A DNA stretch of 64,000 bases from Muribaculaceae bacterium. Its GTDB lineage: Bacteria; Bacteroidota; Bacteroidia; Bacteroidales; Muribaculaceae. This document shows, piece by piece, positions 25,743-34,973 of this stretch. The stretch covers positions 62,001-126,000 of the forward strand of contig JAFQSX010000032.1 of NCBI GenBank assembly GCA_017409345.1, given 5' to 3'. Both the position numbers and the translations under genes were made by a program. Under the pieces are notes generated by a model that was not told the origin of the DNA, made no database searches, and saw only the letters and a program-made list of their open reading frames with translations. The stretch's first letter is position 1. Every line of letters starts with the position of its first letter.

Positions 25743-25777
25743 GAAGATACAAGTTCTATTTGAATAGATTTAAATAA

Positions 25778-26809
25778 ATGAAAGCAACCTCTCATCGCTC
25801 AGCAATCACACTTGTAGCATTATCACTCCTTGTGGTGGTGTTGTTGCCGTTGAATTTGGTGTATGGCTCAATTGACATCCCATTTGGCGAAGTGTTGAAT
25901 GCGCTTATCGGTGAGCCGGTGTCGAAACATACATGGGAAACAATTGTGGTTGAAACACGATTGCCTATGGCTCTGACTGCCGCTCTTGCCGGTGCAGCCT
26001 TGGCTGTGGCGGGATTGTTGTTGCAAACCACTTTCGACAATCCGCTTGCCGGTCCATCAATCCTTGGAGTGTCAACCGGTTCGAGCCTTGGTGTGGCAGT
26101 GGTGATGCTTGCAATGGGTGGAGTGGTGAGCGAAGCCTTGACCTCTTATTTTAGCATTCTGCTTGGTGCCATTGCCGGTGCGGCAGTGGTGATGATGATA
26201 TTGCTATTCTTTTCATCGATAGTGAAATCAACTGCAATGTTGCTCATTATAGGTATAATGGTGGGTTATCTCACTTCGTCGGCAATCTCATTGCTCAACT
26301 TCTTTTCCACACAAGAGGGTGTTCACTCGTTTGTGATATGGGGAATGGGTAATTTTACCGGAGTAACCCTTGACCGAATGCCGTTGTTCTCTATATTGAT
26401 AATTGTGTCGCTTGGCCTGTCGTTTATGCTCGTCAAACCATTAAATGCCTTATTGTTGGGTGCTAGATATGCCGAGAATTTGGGAGTGAGCATTAAAGCC
26501 ACTCGTAATAAATTGCTGTTATTGTCGGGAATACTCACTGCCGTTGTTACAGCATTTTGTGGACCGATTGGATTCCTTGGCTTGGTGGTGCCACATATTG
26601 CACGCTTGGCGTTACGTTCATCTAACCACACCGTTTTGCTCCCTGCTACAGCTCTTGCCGGGGCTGTTATAGCATTGTTATGCAACCTCATCAGTGTGCT
26701 ACCGGCATCATGGGGTGTGATACCAATTAATGCAATTACCCCTATAATCGGAGTTCCTATCATTATATATATTATTATCAATCGTAAAAAGATATTATAT
26801 TTCAATTGA
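25778..26809 (+). CDS. FecCD/BtuC-family ABC transporter permease
   Basis: 343 residues, about nine or ten transmembrane segments. Family marks: LPMALTAALAGAALAVAGLLLQTTF near the N terminus (RLP...GA.L..sG...Q), NPLAGPSILGVSTG, and GPIGFLGLVVPHIARL that contacts the ATPase. It is the membrane subunit for import of B12, haem or ferric siderophores. It overlaps the end of the spacer to the ATPase gene, which starts 2 nt after its stop. Confidence 0.93.
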   Translation: MKATSHRSAITLVALSLLVVVLLPLNLVYGSIDIPFGEVLNALIGEPVSKHTWETIVVETRLPMALTAALAGAALAVAGLLLQTTFDNPLAGPSILGVSTGSSLGVAVVMLAMGGVVSEALTSYFSILLGAIAGAAVVMMILLFFSSIVKSTAMLLIIGIMVGYLTSSAISLLNFFSTQEGVHSFVIWGMGNFTGVTLDRMPLFSILIIVSLGLSFMLVKPLNALLLGARYAENLGVSIKATRNKLLLLSGILTAVVTAFCGPIGFLGLVVPHIARLALRSSNHTVLLPATALAGAVIALLCNLISVLPASWGVIPINAITPIIGVPIIIYIIINRKKILYFN

Positions 26810-26811
26810 TT

Positions 26812-27606
26812 ATGTCACACCAAGCAATGTTATCGACTAATGATCTCGCAGTGGGGTATCGCAATGGAAAGCGCATATCAACAGTGCTTGAACATATTAA
26901 TGTGTCGCTTTATCCCGGGGAATTAGTGTGTCTGCTTGGCGCGAATGGGATAGGAAAATCCACGTTGCTACGAACAATATCGGGAGTTCAATCGCCATTG
27001 AATGGTGTAATTGAGATTAATGGTCGTGATTTAACAACATATTCATCTAAAGAACTATCCAAACTAGTAGGTATTGTTTATACCGACCGCACTCTTGCCG
27101 GAGCGTTAACCGTGAAGGAACTTGTGTCGCTTGGTCGCCAACCTTATACCGGGTTCTTCGGACGTCTCGACGATGAAGACCTCTGTGTAGTGGTTGAGGC
27201 TATTGAAAATGTGGGTATGAGCCATAAAACACACGATTATGTGGCAACGCTCTCCGATGGAGAACGACAAAAGGCAATGATAGCCCGCGCGTTGGCACAA
27301 GAAACTCCTATTATAATTCTTGATGAACCTACTGCCTTCCTCGATGTGGCTTCGCGTATCGAAACGATGCAGTTGCTTCGCAATCTAGCTCAATCACAAC
27401 GAAAAGCGGTGTTGTTATCCACTCACGACGTGGGTCTGTCGCTCCCTCTCACCGACCGCTTATGGCTCGTAACAGCCAATTCAACAATGATAGAAGGCTC
27501 CACCTCGCAACTAATCACTGACGGCTCACTCCAAAGCCTTTTCCCCGGTCGCAACATCACCTTCGACACCTCGGTAATGGACTACCGACCAATTCATAAT
27601 GCTTAA
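26812..27606 (+). CDS. ABC transporter ATP-binding protein, BtuD/FhuC type
   Basis: 264 residues from the ATG at 26812; the frame has a TTG two codons earlier that overlaps the permease stop. Walker A GANGIGKST, Q-loop region, signature LSDGERQKAMIARAL (Asp instead of the usual second Gly), Walker B IIILDEPTAFLD, and the H-loop STHDVG. It powers the BtuC-like permease. Last gene of the operon starting with the lipid kinase; a hairpin follows at 27676. Confidence 0.93.
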   Translation: MSHQAMLSTNDLAVGYRNGKRISTVLEHINVSLYPGELVCLLGANGIGKSTLLRTISGVQSPLNGVIEINGRDLTTYSSKELSKLVGIVYTDRTLAGALTVKELVSLGRQPYTGFFGRLDDEDLCVVVEAIENVGMSHKTHDYVATLSDGERQKAMIARALAQETPIIILDEPTAFLDVASRIETMQLLRNLAQSQRKAVLLSTHDVGLSLPLTDRLWLVTANSTMIEGSTSQLITDGSLQSLFPGRNITFDTSVMDYRPIHNA

Positions 27607-27675
27607 TGCGGATTAAGATTTATTTTGTAGGGACTGGTATGAAGTGGGGATAAATTCACTTAAGGATATGACAAA

Positions 27676-27711
27676 AAAGCGGTGAGCCTGTTTGTTGGGG
27701 CTCACCGCTTT
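27676..27711 (+). terminator. Hairpin terminator of the ABC importer operon
   Basis: Perfect 13-bp stem AAAGCGGTGAGCC (27676-27688) with GGCTCACCGCTTT (27699-27711). Followed by only short T runs; preceded by six A, so it may act in both directions. Confidence 0.75.
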
Positions 27712-27820
27712 GGTCTATATATTAATTAAGGTTTCGCTATTTTACAAATAAAAATTTGTTGTTGATAGCAAGAATTGATTATTGCGGTGTAAAGATAGTT
27801 TGTTAATTGGGAATAATTGC

Positions 27821-27828
27821 TAAATTTG
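27821..27828 (+). promoter_or_regulatory. -7 promoter box for the AraC-type regulator
   Basis: TAAATTTG with TTTG at 27799-27802 as -33 candidate. Confidence 0.5.
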
Positions 27829-27939
27829 TAGAGTTTTTTAATAGTCATTTTGTGGGTATTTATTGCTTAATTATGTAATAATAAAATGGATGTCGTTGAT
27901 AATTAGGCTGTTAGATGTATATAAATAAAGGTTGGTGTA

Positions 27940-28827
27940 ATGGCGAAGGAAATAAGATTATTGACTAAACGAGGCGGATTTGAACTTTTCGATAGCGAGG
28001 ATAGTCATGTTACCGGCTTTGCTGTAGCTGAATTCGCGCAAGGAGATGAGTATGTTGATGCTCATACCCATTATTATTATATAATACTTGTACGAAAAGG
28101 GATGATAAAGTTGACCTGTAAACTATATAATTATAAACTAATCTCAGAGGGTACAATGGCATTTGTCCCTCGCAGTGGAAAATATTATTTCACAGCCGAA
28201 GAGGATTCTGAAGTGATATTTTTTGCGTTCACCACAACGATTATTCGCACCGACAAGGAGATGTTGAACTATTTTTGTACCCATGCCGCCAAACGTGATT
28301 ATTCGTTTAACACTCTGCCAATATGTACGGCGATGAGCGATTTGCTTATGATAATAAGCAGACAAATTAAGGAACGTCGCATGAGAAATAAAAGAATCTG
28401 CAGGTTGTGGAACTCATATTTCTTTCACATAATGCAATCATATTATCTTCGCGATGATGTAACTGCATTTATGAGGCCTATAATATCAGGGGCTGTTGAT
28501 TTCGAGGCGTTTATTGAAAATAATTACATCGAAGCAGGCGGCAACGTGTCGCGATTGGCAGCGCTGTCGGGCTTGTCATACGACACGTTCTATCAGAAGT
28601 TTGTACGCATCTATGGTGTTACCGCCAAAGAGTGGCTCGACCAACGAATGAAAGAGCAGATGCAGTTGCTTGCAAAGGTGCCAAATATGACTACGGTATA
28701 TATGGCATCAGAAATGAATATTACCTCTCAACGATTAAACAAACTTTGTCACCGCTTGTGGGGAGTAACCCCCAAAATGTTCATACAACAAATAAAAAAT
28801 GGAGATGTGTCATCAGTTGAATCTTGA
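27940..28827 (+). CDS. AraC family transcriptional regulator
   Basis: 295 residues. N-terminal cupin-like sensing domain (about 15-110, DAHTHYYYIILVRKG) and a C-terminal AraC helix-turn-helix pair (about 190-285), first helix pair VSRLAALSGLSYDTFYQKF and second ending in WGVTPKMF. The ligand is unknown. Flanked by the end of the ABC importer operon and a convergent CapA-like gene, so its targets cannot be inferred from context. Confidence 0.88.
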   Translation: MAKEIRLLTKRGGFELFDSEDSHVTGFAVAEFAQGDEYVDAHTHYYYIILVRKGMIKLTCKLYNYKLISEGTMAFVPRSGKYYFTAEEDSEVIFFAFTTTIIRTDKEMLNYFCTHAAKRDYSFNTLPICTAMSDLLMIISRQIKERRMRNKRICRLWNSYFFHIMQSYYLRDDVTAFMRPIISGAVDFEAFIENNYIEAGGNVSRLAALSGLSYDTFYQKFVRIYGVTAKEWLDQRMKEQMQLLAKVPNMTTVYMASEMNITSQRLNKLCHRLWGVTPKMFIQQIKNGDVSSVES

Positions 28828-28867
28828 CACACCTCCATATCTTTGTAGCTATAAATTATAGCGTGAA

Positions 28868-29986
28868 TTATCTTCGGGTTATTTCGCCTGTGGGGGAGAT
28901 GTTGAGGCGAGTATCGGGGAAGTCGATTTTTGACAATCGGTCGATGTCGAGCGCTGCGCCATGTTTGGGGTCGAGAATGGGTCCTTTGCCTTGGCGTTGT
29001 ATAAAGCTATGGATTTGTCCTTTTTGGAACACACCTTTGCTGTCGACTGTCACATCAAGCAATGGAGCATAGCCAAATGGAATGGCGATGCTCATGCCCT
29101 TGGGTGTGCAGAAATTGCCTAAACTATATGCGATAATACGGTCTTTGTAAATTTCCATGGCACGAACCACATGAGGGCTGTGACCAAATATCACATCCCC
29201 TCCGGCATCGACACACATTCGTGCAAACTTATATACATCGCCACGACTCAATCCGTTGTTGAAAATCTCGCGGCGTTTGGGAACATGACGGGCTCCCAAT
29301 CCTTCGCAACCGCCATGGAACGATACCACTACGATGTCAGCAACTTTGTCGGCGGCACGCACCACCGAGTCGGCACTCGCAAGGTCATCGAGGTGATAAG
29401 CTCCGGGGCTTGTGCTAAATGCACATAGCGCATATTTAATTCCGTCTTTTTCTATTATGGTGTAGCCGGCTTCCTTTTTTACACCTGAATATGGCATCTT
29501 CACACGTTTGAGAGTGGCAATAGTAGAGTCAACACCCATGCCATGGAAGTCGTTGGCGTGATTGTTGGTAATAACCATCGCAGTAAATCCCGCATCCACA
29601 AGATATTTCGCATATCGTTGAGGCATCATAAAGTTGACAGCCGAAAACGTGTTCTTCATCTTTTGTGATTGTGGAGTGCGGTCGAGCAATACCCCTTCGA
29701 GATTGCCAACAATAAAATCACCTTGTGCGATTATTGGTTTTACACTATCAAAAAGTGATTTGCCATCATCGGCAGTCATATAACGATTATCCCAAGGACA
29801 TTGCGACCCCATCATAATATCGCCCATCATCATCACTCTTACTGAAGATGGTTTTTGAGGAGTATTAATGGAGTCAATTGTGGTTACACTATCATTAGTA
29901 ATATCGCTTTTTGGGGTATTTGAGCCACAACTTATCGTAGGCAAAATTAATATTACACTTAATAATATTGAGATGATCGGTTTCAT
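28868..29986 (-). CDS. CapA/PgsA-family lipoprotein (metallophosphoesterase-like)
   Basis: 372 residues. Lipobox PTISC (Cys20) after a signal peptide. The PGA_cap domain (about 48-330) shows VRVMMMGDIMMG, GNLEGVL, NNHANDFHGMG and SFHGGCEG and FGHSPHVV, the metal-binding pattern of the calcineurin-like CapA superfamily. Members take part in poly-gamma-glutamate capsule export or related envelope polymers. No capBC genes are nearby, so its role here is open. Single gene on the minus strand. Confidence 0.88.
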   Translation of the reverse strand: MKPIISILLSVILILPTISCGSNTPKSDITNDSVTTIDSINTPQKPSSVRVMMMGDIMMGSQCPWDNRYMTADDGKSLFDSVKPIIAQGDFIVGNLEGVLLDRTPQSQKMKNTFSAVNFMMPQRYAKYLVDAGFTAMVITNNHANDFHGMGVDSTIATLKRVKMPYSGVKKEAGYTIIEKDGIKYALCAFSTSPGAYHLDDLASADSVVRAADKVADIVVVSFHGGCEGLGARHVPKRREIFNNGLSRGDVYKFARMCVDAGGDVIFGHSPHVVRAMEIYKDRIIAYSLGNFCTPKGMSIAIPFGYAPLLDVTVDSKGVFQKGQIHSFIQRQGKGPILDPKHGAALDIDRLSKIDFPDTRLNISPTGEITRR

Positions 29987-30035
29987 GTCTAATTATACTA
30001 TGTTTGTCGAGAAGAATAATATGCGAGTCCTTTCA

Positions 30036-31862
30036 TTAGAATTTTTGCATATCGACCAATCGTTTATAGAATCCATTGAGCGCAAGTAAATCATCATGAG
30101 TGCCACTTTCTACAATGCGTCCTTCGTGCATCACACATATCATATCTGCGTTCTTGATTGTTGACAATCGGTGTGCGATAACGAGGGTGGTGCGGTCTTT
30201 CATTAATCGATCAAGTGCTTCTTGCACGAGTTTTTCGCTTTCAGAGTCTAAGGCGGATGTCGCTTCATCAAGAATCAAAATAGGCGGATTTTTGAGTATG
30301 GCGCGAGCAATAGAAAGACGTTGACGTTGCCCTCCCGATAGTTTACAGCCACGGTCGCCAATATTGGTTTCATATCCGTTTTCAGATTCCATGATAAAGT
30401 CATGAGCATTGGCTATTCGTGCAGCCTCTTCTACTTGCTGCATTGTAGCATCTTTTACTCCAAATGTGATATTACCGTAGAACGTATCGTTAAATAATAT
30501 CGCCTCTTGGTTTACATTGCCCATTACAGCACGCAAATCATATACTTTGAGGTCTTTAATGTTGATGCCATCGACAAAGATTTCTCCGCTGTCAACATCA
30601 TAGAAACGAGGAAGGAGATCGGCCATAGTCGATTTACCTGAGCCCGATTGACCTACCAATGCTACGGTTTTTCCGGCAGGGATGTTGAGGCTTACATTAT
30701 GTATAACAGGAGTGCTTCCATAACTGAAAGTTACATTACGATATTCAATATTTCCTTTGAAATTATTGAATGTTTTAGGCGATTCTGGATCTTTTATGGG
30801 GTTGTCACTGCCGAGAATCTTATCAACGCGTTCCATTGAAGCAAGACCTTTTTGGATGGCGTATGTGGCTTTTGAAAGGTCTTTGGCAGGATTGATAATG
30901 CTATAGAAGATCACCATATAATATATGAATCCTGCAGCATTAATGTCGGAATATCCGCCAAGAATCAATGTGCCGCCAAACCATAATACGATTGCAATAG
31001 CCGTTGTTCCCAACAATTCGCTCATGGGGTGAGCCAATGATTGGCGACGTGCCACATTGTTTGATATGTTATAGAATTTTTGAGTGCCGTCGTGGAATCT
31101 CTTTTTTACCTTCTCTTCAGCATTAAAGGCTTTGATGATGCGTAATCCTCCAAGCGTTTCTTCGAGGAATGACATGATGAGTCCTACTTGATTTTGTCCT
31201 TCAAGAGATTTGCGTTTAAGGCGTTTACCCACCTTACCCATTACAAGGCCCGCAATAGGAAGAAGAACCAGTACAAATAGGGTTAATTGCCAAGATACGG
31301 TAACCATCATGGTCAAGCAGACGATAATCATTACCGGGTTTTTAAATAACATATCAAGTGATGCCATAATTGAGTTTTCAACCTCTGTGACATCCCCACT
31401 CATGCGAGCGATAACATCACCTTTTCGTTCTGAGGTAAAAAAAGCAATGGGTAATGATACGATTTTATCATAAACACAGTTTCGCAAGTCGCGTACGACT
31501 CCCGAGCGCAAAGGGACAATAAAGTAAGAACTCAAATATGCAGCGCCGGTTTTGAGTAAGGTCATTATAACTAATGCAATAGCGAGCATGGCAAGCGTAA
31601 ATGATGCTCCATATTGATTGAGCATTTCTTGTGTGTAGTAGTAGAAATTATTAATTACCACATTTTTTAGGCTTGCGCTATCCCAAGGCATAAACGTATA
31701 GGTGGCTTGCTTAATTTCAAACAACATCTCCAAAATGGGGACGATGATAGCAAACGAGAACAAAGTCAAAAACGCCGCTAAAATATTAAAAATGATATTT
31801 AGCGCAATATATTTCTTATAGGGAGCAACAAATCTCCTCAAAATTTTAAAAAAATCTTTCAT
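30036..31862 (-). CDS. ABC exporter, permease-ATPase fusion (MsbA/lipid-A-export like)
   Basis: 608 residues. N-terminal six-helix ABC type 1 exporter domain (about 18-320) and C-terminal ATPase (about 360-600): Walker A GQSGSGKST, signature LSGGQRQRLSIARA, Walker B ILILDEATSALD and H-loop IAHRLSTI. Closest in architecture to MsbA-type lipid flippases, which work as homodimers; the substrate is not proven. The -7 box TAACTTTG ends 4 nt before the ATG, so the mRNA may have almost no leader. Confidence 0.9.
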   Translation of the reverse strand: MKDFFKILRRFVAPYKKYIALNIIFNILAAFLTLFSFAIIVPILEMLFEIKQATYTFMPWDSASLKNVVINNFYYYTQEMLNQYGASFTLAMLAIALVIMTLLKTGAAYLSSYFIVPLRSGVVRDLRNCVYDKIVSLPIAFFTSERKGDVIARMSGDVTEVENSIMASLDMLFKNPVMIIVCLTMMVTVSWQLTLFVLVLLPIAGLVMGKVGKRLKRKSLEGQNQVGLIMSFLEETLGGLRIIKAFNAEEKVKKRFHDGTQKFYNISNNVARRQSLAHPMSELLGTTAIAIVLWFGGTLILGGYSDINAAGFIYYMVIFYSIINPAKDLSKATYAIQKGLASMERVDKILGSDNPIKDPESPKTFNNFKGNIEYRNVTFSYGSTPVIHNVSLNIPAGKTVALVGQSGSGKSTMADLLPRFYDVDSGEIFVDGINIKDLKVYDLRAVMGNVNQEAILFNDTFYGNITFGVKDATMQQVEEAARIANAHDFIMESENGYETNIGDRGCKLSGGQRQRLSIARAILKNPPILILDEATSALDSESEKLVQEALDRLMKDRTTLVIAHRLSTIKNADMICVMHEGRIVESGTHDDLLALNGFYKRLVDMQKF

Positions 31863-31866
31863 GTCA

Positions 31867-31874
31867 CAAAGTTA
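31867..31874 (-). promoter_or_regulatory. -7 box 4 nt before the ABC exporter start
   Basis: TAACTTTG on the minus strand, then TGAC, then ATG (31862). This spacing places the expected transcription start at or beside the A of ATG. Confidence 0.55.
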
Positions 31875-31991
31875 CGGCTTTTTCTTGTAATTTCGTGAAA
31901 CAATTGCCATAAACAGAAATTAAATGCGCAAATGTTGAAAAATAAAATGATAAATTTTAGTAAATGTTGCTGTGATAACAAATAAAATAAT

Positions 31992-31999
31992 TAAATTTG
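31992..31999 (+). promoter_or_regulatory. -7 promoter box for mdh
   Basis: TAAATTTG, 71 nt before the ATG at 32071. Confidence 0.55.
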
Positions 32000-32070
32000 C
32001 ATAGATATATTGTCCAACTATGGATTATTGAGAATTTAATTTTATAAATCGATTTATAAATAATAGTATT

Positions 32071-32997
32071 ATGTCAAAAGTTACAGTTGTAGGCGCCGGA
32101 AATGTGGGCGCAACATGTGCAAATGTATTGGTAACAACAGGTGTTGCCGACGAAGTTGTATTGATCGACATCAAAGAAGGTCTTTCAGAAGGTAAAGCAA
32201 TGGATATCATGCAAACAGCTAATATCCTTAACATCAACACTCGTCTCACAGGTGTTACTAACGATTATGAAAAAACAGCAGGTAGCGATGTAGTAGTTAT
32301 CACTTCAGGTATTCCTCGTAAACCAGGTATGACTCGCGAAGAACTTATCGGTGTTAACGCTGGTATCGTAAAATCTGTTACTGATAGCGTTTTGAAATAT
32401 TCTCCTAATGCAGTTATCGTGTGTGTATCTAACCCAATGGATACAATGACTTATCTTATCCACAAAACAAGCGGTCTTCCTAAAAACCGCATCATCGGTA
32501 TGGGTGGTGCACTCGATAGCGCACGTTTCAAATTCTATCTCAGCCAAGCACTCAACGCTAATCCTAACGAAATCGAAGGTATCGTAATCGGCGGTCATGG
32601 TGATACTACAATGATTCCTTTGACTCGTTATGCTGCATATCGTGGTATTCCTGCTTCAACTCTTCTTGAAGCTGATACTCTTGCAAAAGTTGCTGCTGAT
32701 ACAATGGTTGGTGGTGCTACTTTGACCGGTCTTCTTGGAACATCGGCTTGGTATGCTCCAGGTGCTGCTGCTGCACAAGTGGCTGCTGCTGTAATCCACG
32801 ACCAAAAGAAACTTATCCCTTGTAGCGCATTGCTTGAAGGCGAATATGGCGAAAGCGATATCTGCATCGGTGTTCCTTGTATCCTCGGTAAAGGTGGTAT
32901 TGAAAAAATCGTTGAATTTGACCTTAACGACGAAGAAAAAGCACTCTTCAAGAAAAGTGCCGACGCTGTGCGCAACACTAATGCTGCACTCGCTTAA
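32071..32997 (+). CDS. mdh: Malate dehydrogenase
   Basis: 308 residues, LDH-like malate dehydrogenase type. NAD-binding GAGNVGATCAN at the N terminus with the acidic residue VVLIDIKEG that selects NAD; substrate Arg residues in ITSGIPRKPGMTREE and ALDSARF; catalytic His176 in GGHGDTTMIPL. Converts malate and oxaloacetate; in fermentative Bacteroidota it runs toward malate in the fumarate/succinate branch. Codon choice is strongly biased (GGT, AAC, CTT), marking a highly expressed gene. Monocistronic with its own promoter. Confidence 0.96.
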   Translation: MSKVTVVGAGNVGATCANVLVTTGVADEVVLIDIKEGLSEGKAMDIMQTANILNINTRLTGVTNDYEKTAGSDVVVITSGIPRKPGMTREELIGVNAGIVKSVTDSVLKYSPNAVIVCVSNPMDTMTYLIHKTSGLPKNRIIGMGGALDSARFKFYLSQALNANPNEIEGIVIGGHGDTTMIPLTRYAAYRGIPASTLLEADTLAKVAADTMVGGATLTGLLGTSAWYAPGAAAAQVAAAVIHDQKKLIPCSALLEGEYGESDICIGVPCILGKGGIEKIVEFDLNDEEKALFKKSADAVRNTNAALA

Positions 32998-33105
32998 TAA
33001 ATTAGCAAGTTAAGGGCTTTGTGCCTAAAACAATAAGCAAAGAATGGAGCATACACGGTGCTGTGGCATTAAGTGTGTGCTCCTTATTTTAAATGCTCTT
33101 TATTT

Positions 33106-33618
33106 ATGAAAGAAATTAATCCTATTGAAATTAAAGACAATTTTATAAAACTGATTTCGAGTGATTGGATGCTTATCGCAGCCGGCGATGAAACGAAATA
33201 TAACATGATGACTGCCAGTTGGGGTGGTATAGGAGAGTTGTGGGGAAAGCATGTAGCAACGGCTTATGTGCGCCCAGAGCGTTATACTGACCAATTTATT
33301 GCTGCTACACATCGTTTCACACTCTCATTCTTCACCTCTGATATGAAAAAGATGCTCGGAGTGATGGGAAAGGAAAGTGGTCGTAACTTCGACAAAATGA
33401 AATTCGAAGGATTAACAGCAAAAACATTGCCAACAGGGCAGGTGACATTTGAAGAAGCACGATTAGTGCTTGATTGTAAAGTGTTATATGTAGATGAGTT
33501 GCAAGCCGATAAATTCCTTGATGAGGAGTCATTGGCAAAATGGTATAACGATGAACCCGGAGGTTCTTTGCACAATATTTATATAGCCGAGATTGTTGGC
33601 GCATGGATTAATGAATAA
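33106..33618 (+). CDS. Flavin reductase-like FMN-binding protein
   Basis: 170 residues from the ATG at 33106; an upstream GTG at 33073 is unlikely. It shows the flavin reductase-like fold: MMTASWGGIGELWGKHVATAYVRPERYT, then FTLSFF and a late GG..HN..I.EIV-like strand. Such proteins bind FMN and act as flavin or ferric reductases or as electron carriers; the partner is unknown. Between mdh and a thioredoxin lipoprotein gene 13 nt downstream, with which it is probably co-transcribed. Confidence 0.85.
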   Translation: MKEINPIEIKDNFIKLISSDWMLIAAGDETKYNMMTASWGGIGELWGKHVATAYVRPERYTDQFIAATHRFTLSFFTSDMKKMLGVMGKESGRNFDKMKFEGLTAKTLPTGQVTFEEARLVLDCKVLYVDELQADKFLDEESLAKWYNDEPGGSLHNIYIAEIVGAWINE

Positions 33619-33631
33619 AAAGGTATAGATT

Positions 33632-34168
33632 ATGAATAAATTTAAATTTTTAGTAATGGCAGTTGTTTTAGCAATGGCGACTGCATGTGGATCAAGTAAT
33701 ACCGAAAAAGGTGAAAATGATTCGACTGCTAATGCAACAACTGAACAAGCAACTAATGCTGACGCAGAAAATGTAGGTGATCAGAAAGTTGAAGCAATAA
33801 CTCAAGAGGAGAAGGTTATTTCATACAATGGAACTCTTCTTGATGTTCCAGAAGGGAGTGTGCTAACCCCTGCAACAATTCAAGCAACTGCTCATGCGAC
33901 ATTGATTGAGTTTGGTGCAACTTGGTGTGGCCCTTGTAAACAAGCAAAGCCTATAGTTGAAAATTTAGCAGGTAAATATGAAGGGAAAGCAGAATTCCTT
34001 TATGTTGATATTGATAAATGTCCCGAAATCGCCAAAGAATTTGGTGTCGGTCAAGCAGTACCTGTCGTAGTTGTTGCAAAAGCCGATGGTACATTTGTGA
34101 AAGTTGAAGGGCTTGATGCGATCAAAAATCAACTTGAACCAAAGTTGGTAGAAGCAATAGGCAAATAA
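33632..34168 (+). CDS. Thioredoxin-fold lipoprotein
   Basis: 178 residues. Signal peptide with lipobox ATAC (Cys19); a polar Asn/Thr/Glu linker; then a thioredoxin domain (about 80-175) with active site WCGPC (Cys99, Cys102) and cis-Pro region QAVPVVVV. An envelope-anchored thiol oxidoreductase, probably reducing or isomerising disulfides in the periplasm. It follows the flavin reductase gene by 13 nt, so a redox link is possible but unproved. Confidence 0.9.
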   Translation: MNKFKFLVMAVVLAMATACGSSNTEKGENDSTANATTEQATNADAENVGDQKVEAITQEEKVISYNGTLLDVPEGSVLTPATIQATAHATLIEFGATWCGPCKQAKPIVENLAGKYEGKAEFLYVDIDKCPEIAKEFGVGQAVPVVVVAKADGTFVKVEGLDAIKNQLEPKLVEAIGK

Positions 34169-34345
34169 TCAGAAGTATAATACATTCAATCAATGGAGTG
34201 GCAAATATGTTACTCCATTTTTTTGTTTTTGACCAATAAGCCTTGTTTTATTGGTTAAATATGTTATCGAATGAATAAATAGTGTGAAAAAATATAAAAA
34301 ATAGTAGTTAATTAAAAATAAAGGTGTATATTTGCAAGCCGAATT

Positions 34346-34418
34346 GCGGTAATAGCTCAGTTGGTAGAGCATCAGCTTCCCAAGCTGAGGGTCGCGAGTT
34401 CGAGCCTCGTTTACCGCT
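34346..34418 (+). tRNA. tRNA-Gly (anticodon CCC)
   Basis: 73 nt: acceptor GCGGTAA/TTACCGC, D arm AGCTCAGTTGGTAGAGC, anticodon stem TCAGC/GCTGA around TTCCCAA (anticodon CCC), T arm CGAGTTCGAGCCTCG, discriminator T as in glycine tRNAs. CCA not encoded. Reads GGG codons. Confidence 0.95.
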
Positions 34419-34450
34419 CATTCGTAAGACAAATACTAATATAAAACAAG

Positions 34451-34485
34451 AAAAAGCCTCTCACTGTTGAAGTGCGAGGCTTTTT
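34451..34485. terminator. Bidirectional terminator between tRNA-Gly and the convergent lipoprotein gene
   Basis: Stem AAAAAGCCTC (34451-34460) with GAGGCTTTTT (34476-34485), with additional inner pairing; A-run on one side and T-run on the other serve both strands. Confidence 0.9.
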
Positions 34486-34502
34486 CTTATAGGAAAATTT
34501 GA

Positions 34503-34967
34503 TTAATGAGCATGATTGTGTCCTTCACAATTGGCATGGTCGTGGTGCTCATGCCCTTCGTGGTTGTGAGACTTGGCCGAACATTCTTTTACGCCAAGTT
34601 TGATGGCAGTAATTGAGTCGTGAGCCATTTCTCCATGGTGATGATGATCAATAAATATTGAAACAGTATCACCGGTCTGCCATGCAGCAATCTTGTCTTG
34701 ATTAGATTTGCTGTAATCAAAATCTTTTGTTTCTCCACCGGGGATTGTTGCAATAGTTATTTTGCCTGAAGAATAATCCCCTTGTTGAGCAACTCCCACA
34801 ACAACCATTTCATGATTGTGGTTATGACATTCGGTGTGGTGGGCATGCTCAGTGCATGTAGTAGAGTCATGACTATCTTCGGTTACAGACTTTCCATTAT
34901 TAGAAGATGTACATGCTGAAATTGCTATGGCAATGGCTGCAATACTTAATAGTTTAATTGTTTTCAT
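34503..34967 (-). CDS. Histidine-rich lipoprotein, probably metal-binding
   Basis: 154 residues. Lipobox ISAC (Cys19). The mature protein has 21 histidines in three clusters: near the N terminus (HAHHTECHNHNHE), in the middle (DHHHHGEMAH) and at the C terminus (HNHEGHEHHDHANCEGHNHA). A short beta-rich segment lies between them (about 55-110). Such clusters usually bind zinc, nickel or copper; a periplasmic or surface metal sponge or sensor is likely, but the metal is unknown. It lies 6 nt after the stop of the OmpA/TPR lipoprotein gene, so the two share a transcript. Confidence 0.85.
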   Translation of the reverse strand: MKTIKLLSIAAIAIAISACTSSNNGKSVTEDSHDSTTCTEHAHHTECHNHNHEMVVVGVAQQGDYSSGKITIATIPGGETKDFDYSKSNQDKIAAWQTGDTVSIFIDHHHHGEMAHDSITAIKLGVKECSAKSHNHEGHEHHDHANCEGHNHAH

Positions 34968-34973
34968 TATAAA

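Larger units (their letters stand above)
27607..27939. other. Intergenic region before the AraC regulator
   Basis: 333 bp. Holds the operon terminator (27676-27711) and, on the plus strand, TAAATTTG at 27821-27828 with a TTTG 18 nt upstream, a likely promoter of the AraC-type gene with a leader of about 105 nt. No coding frame seen. Confidence 0.6.
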
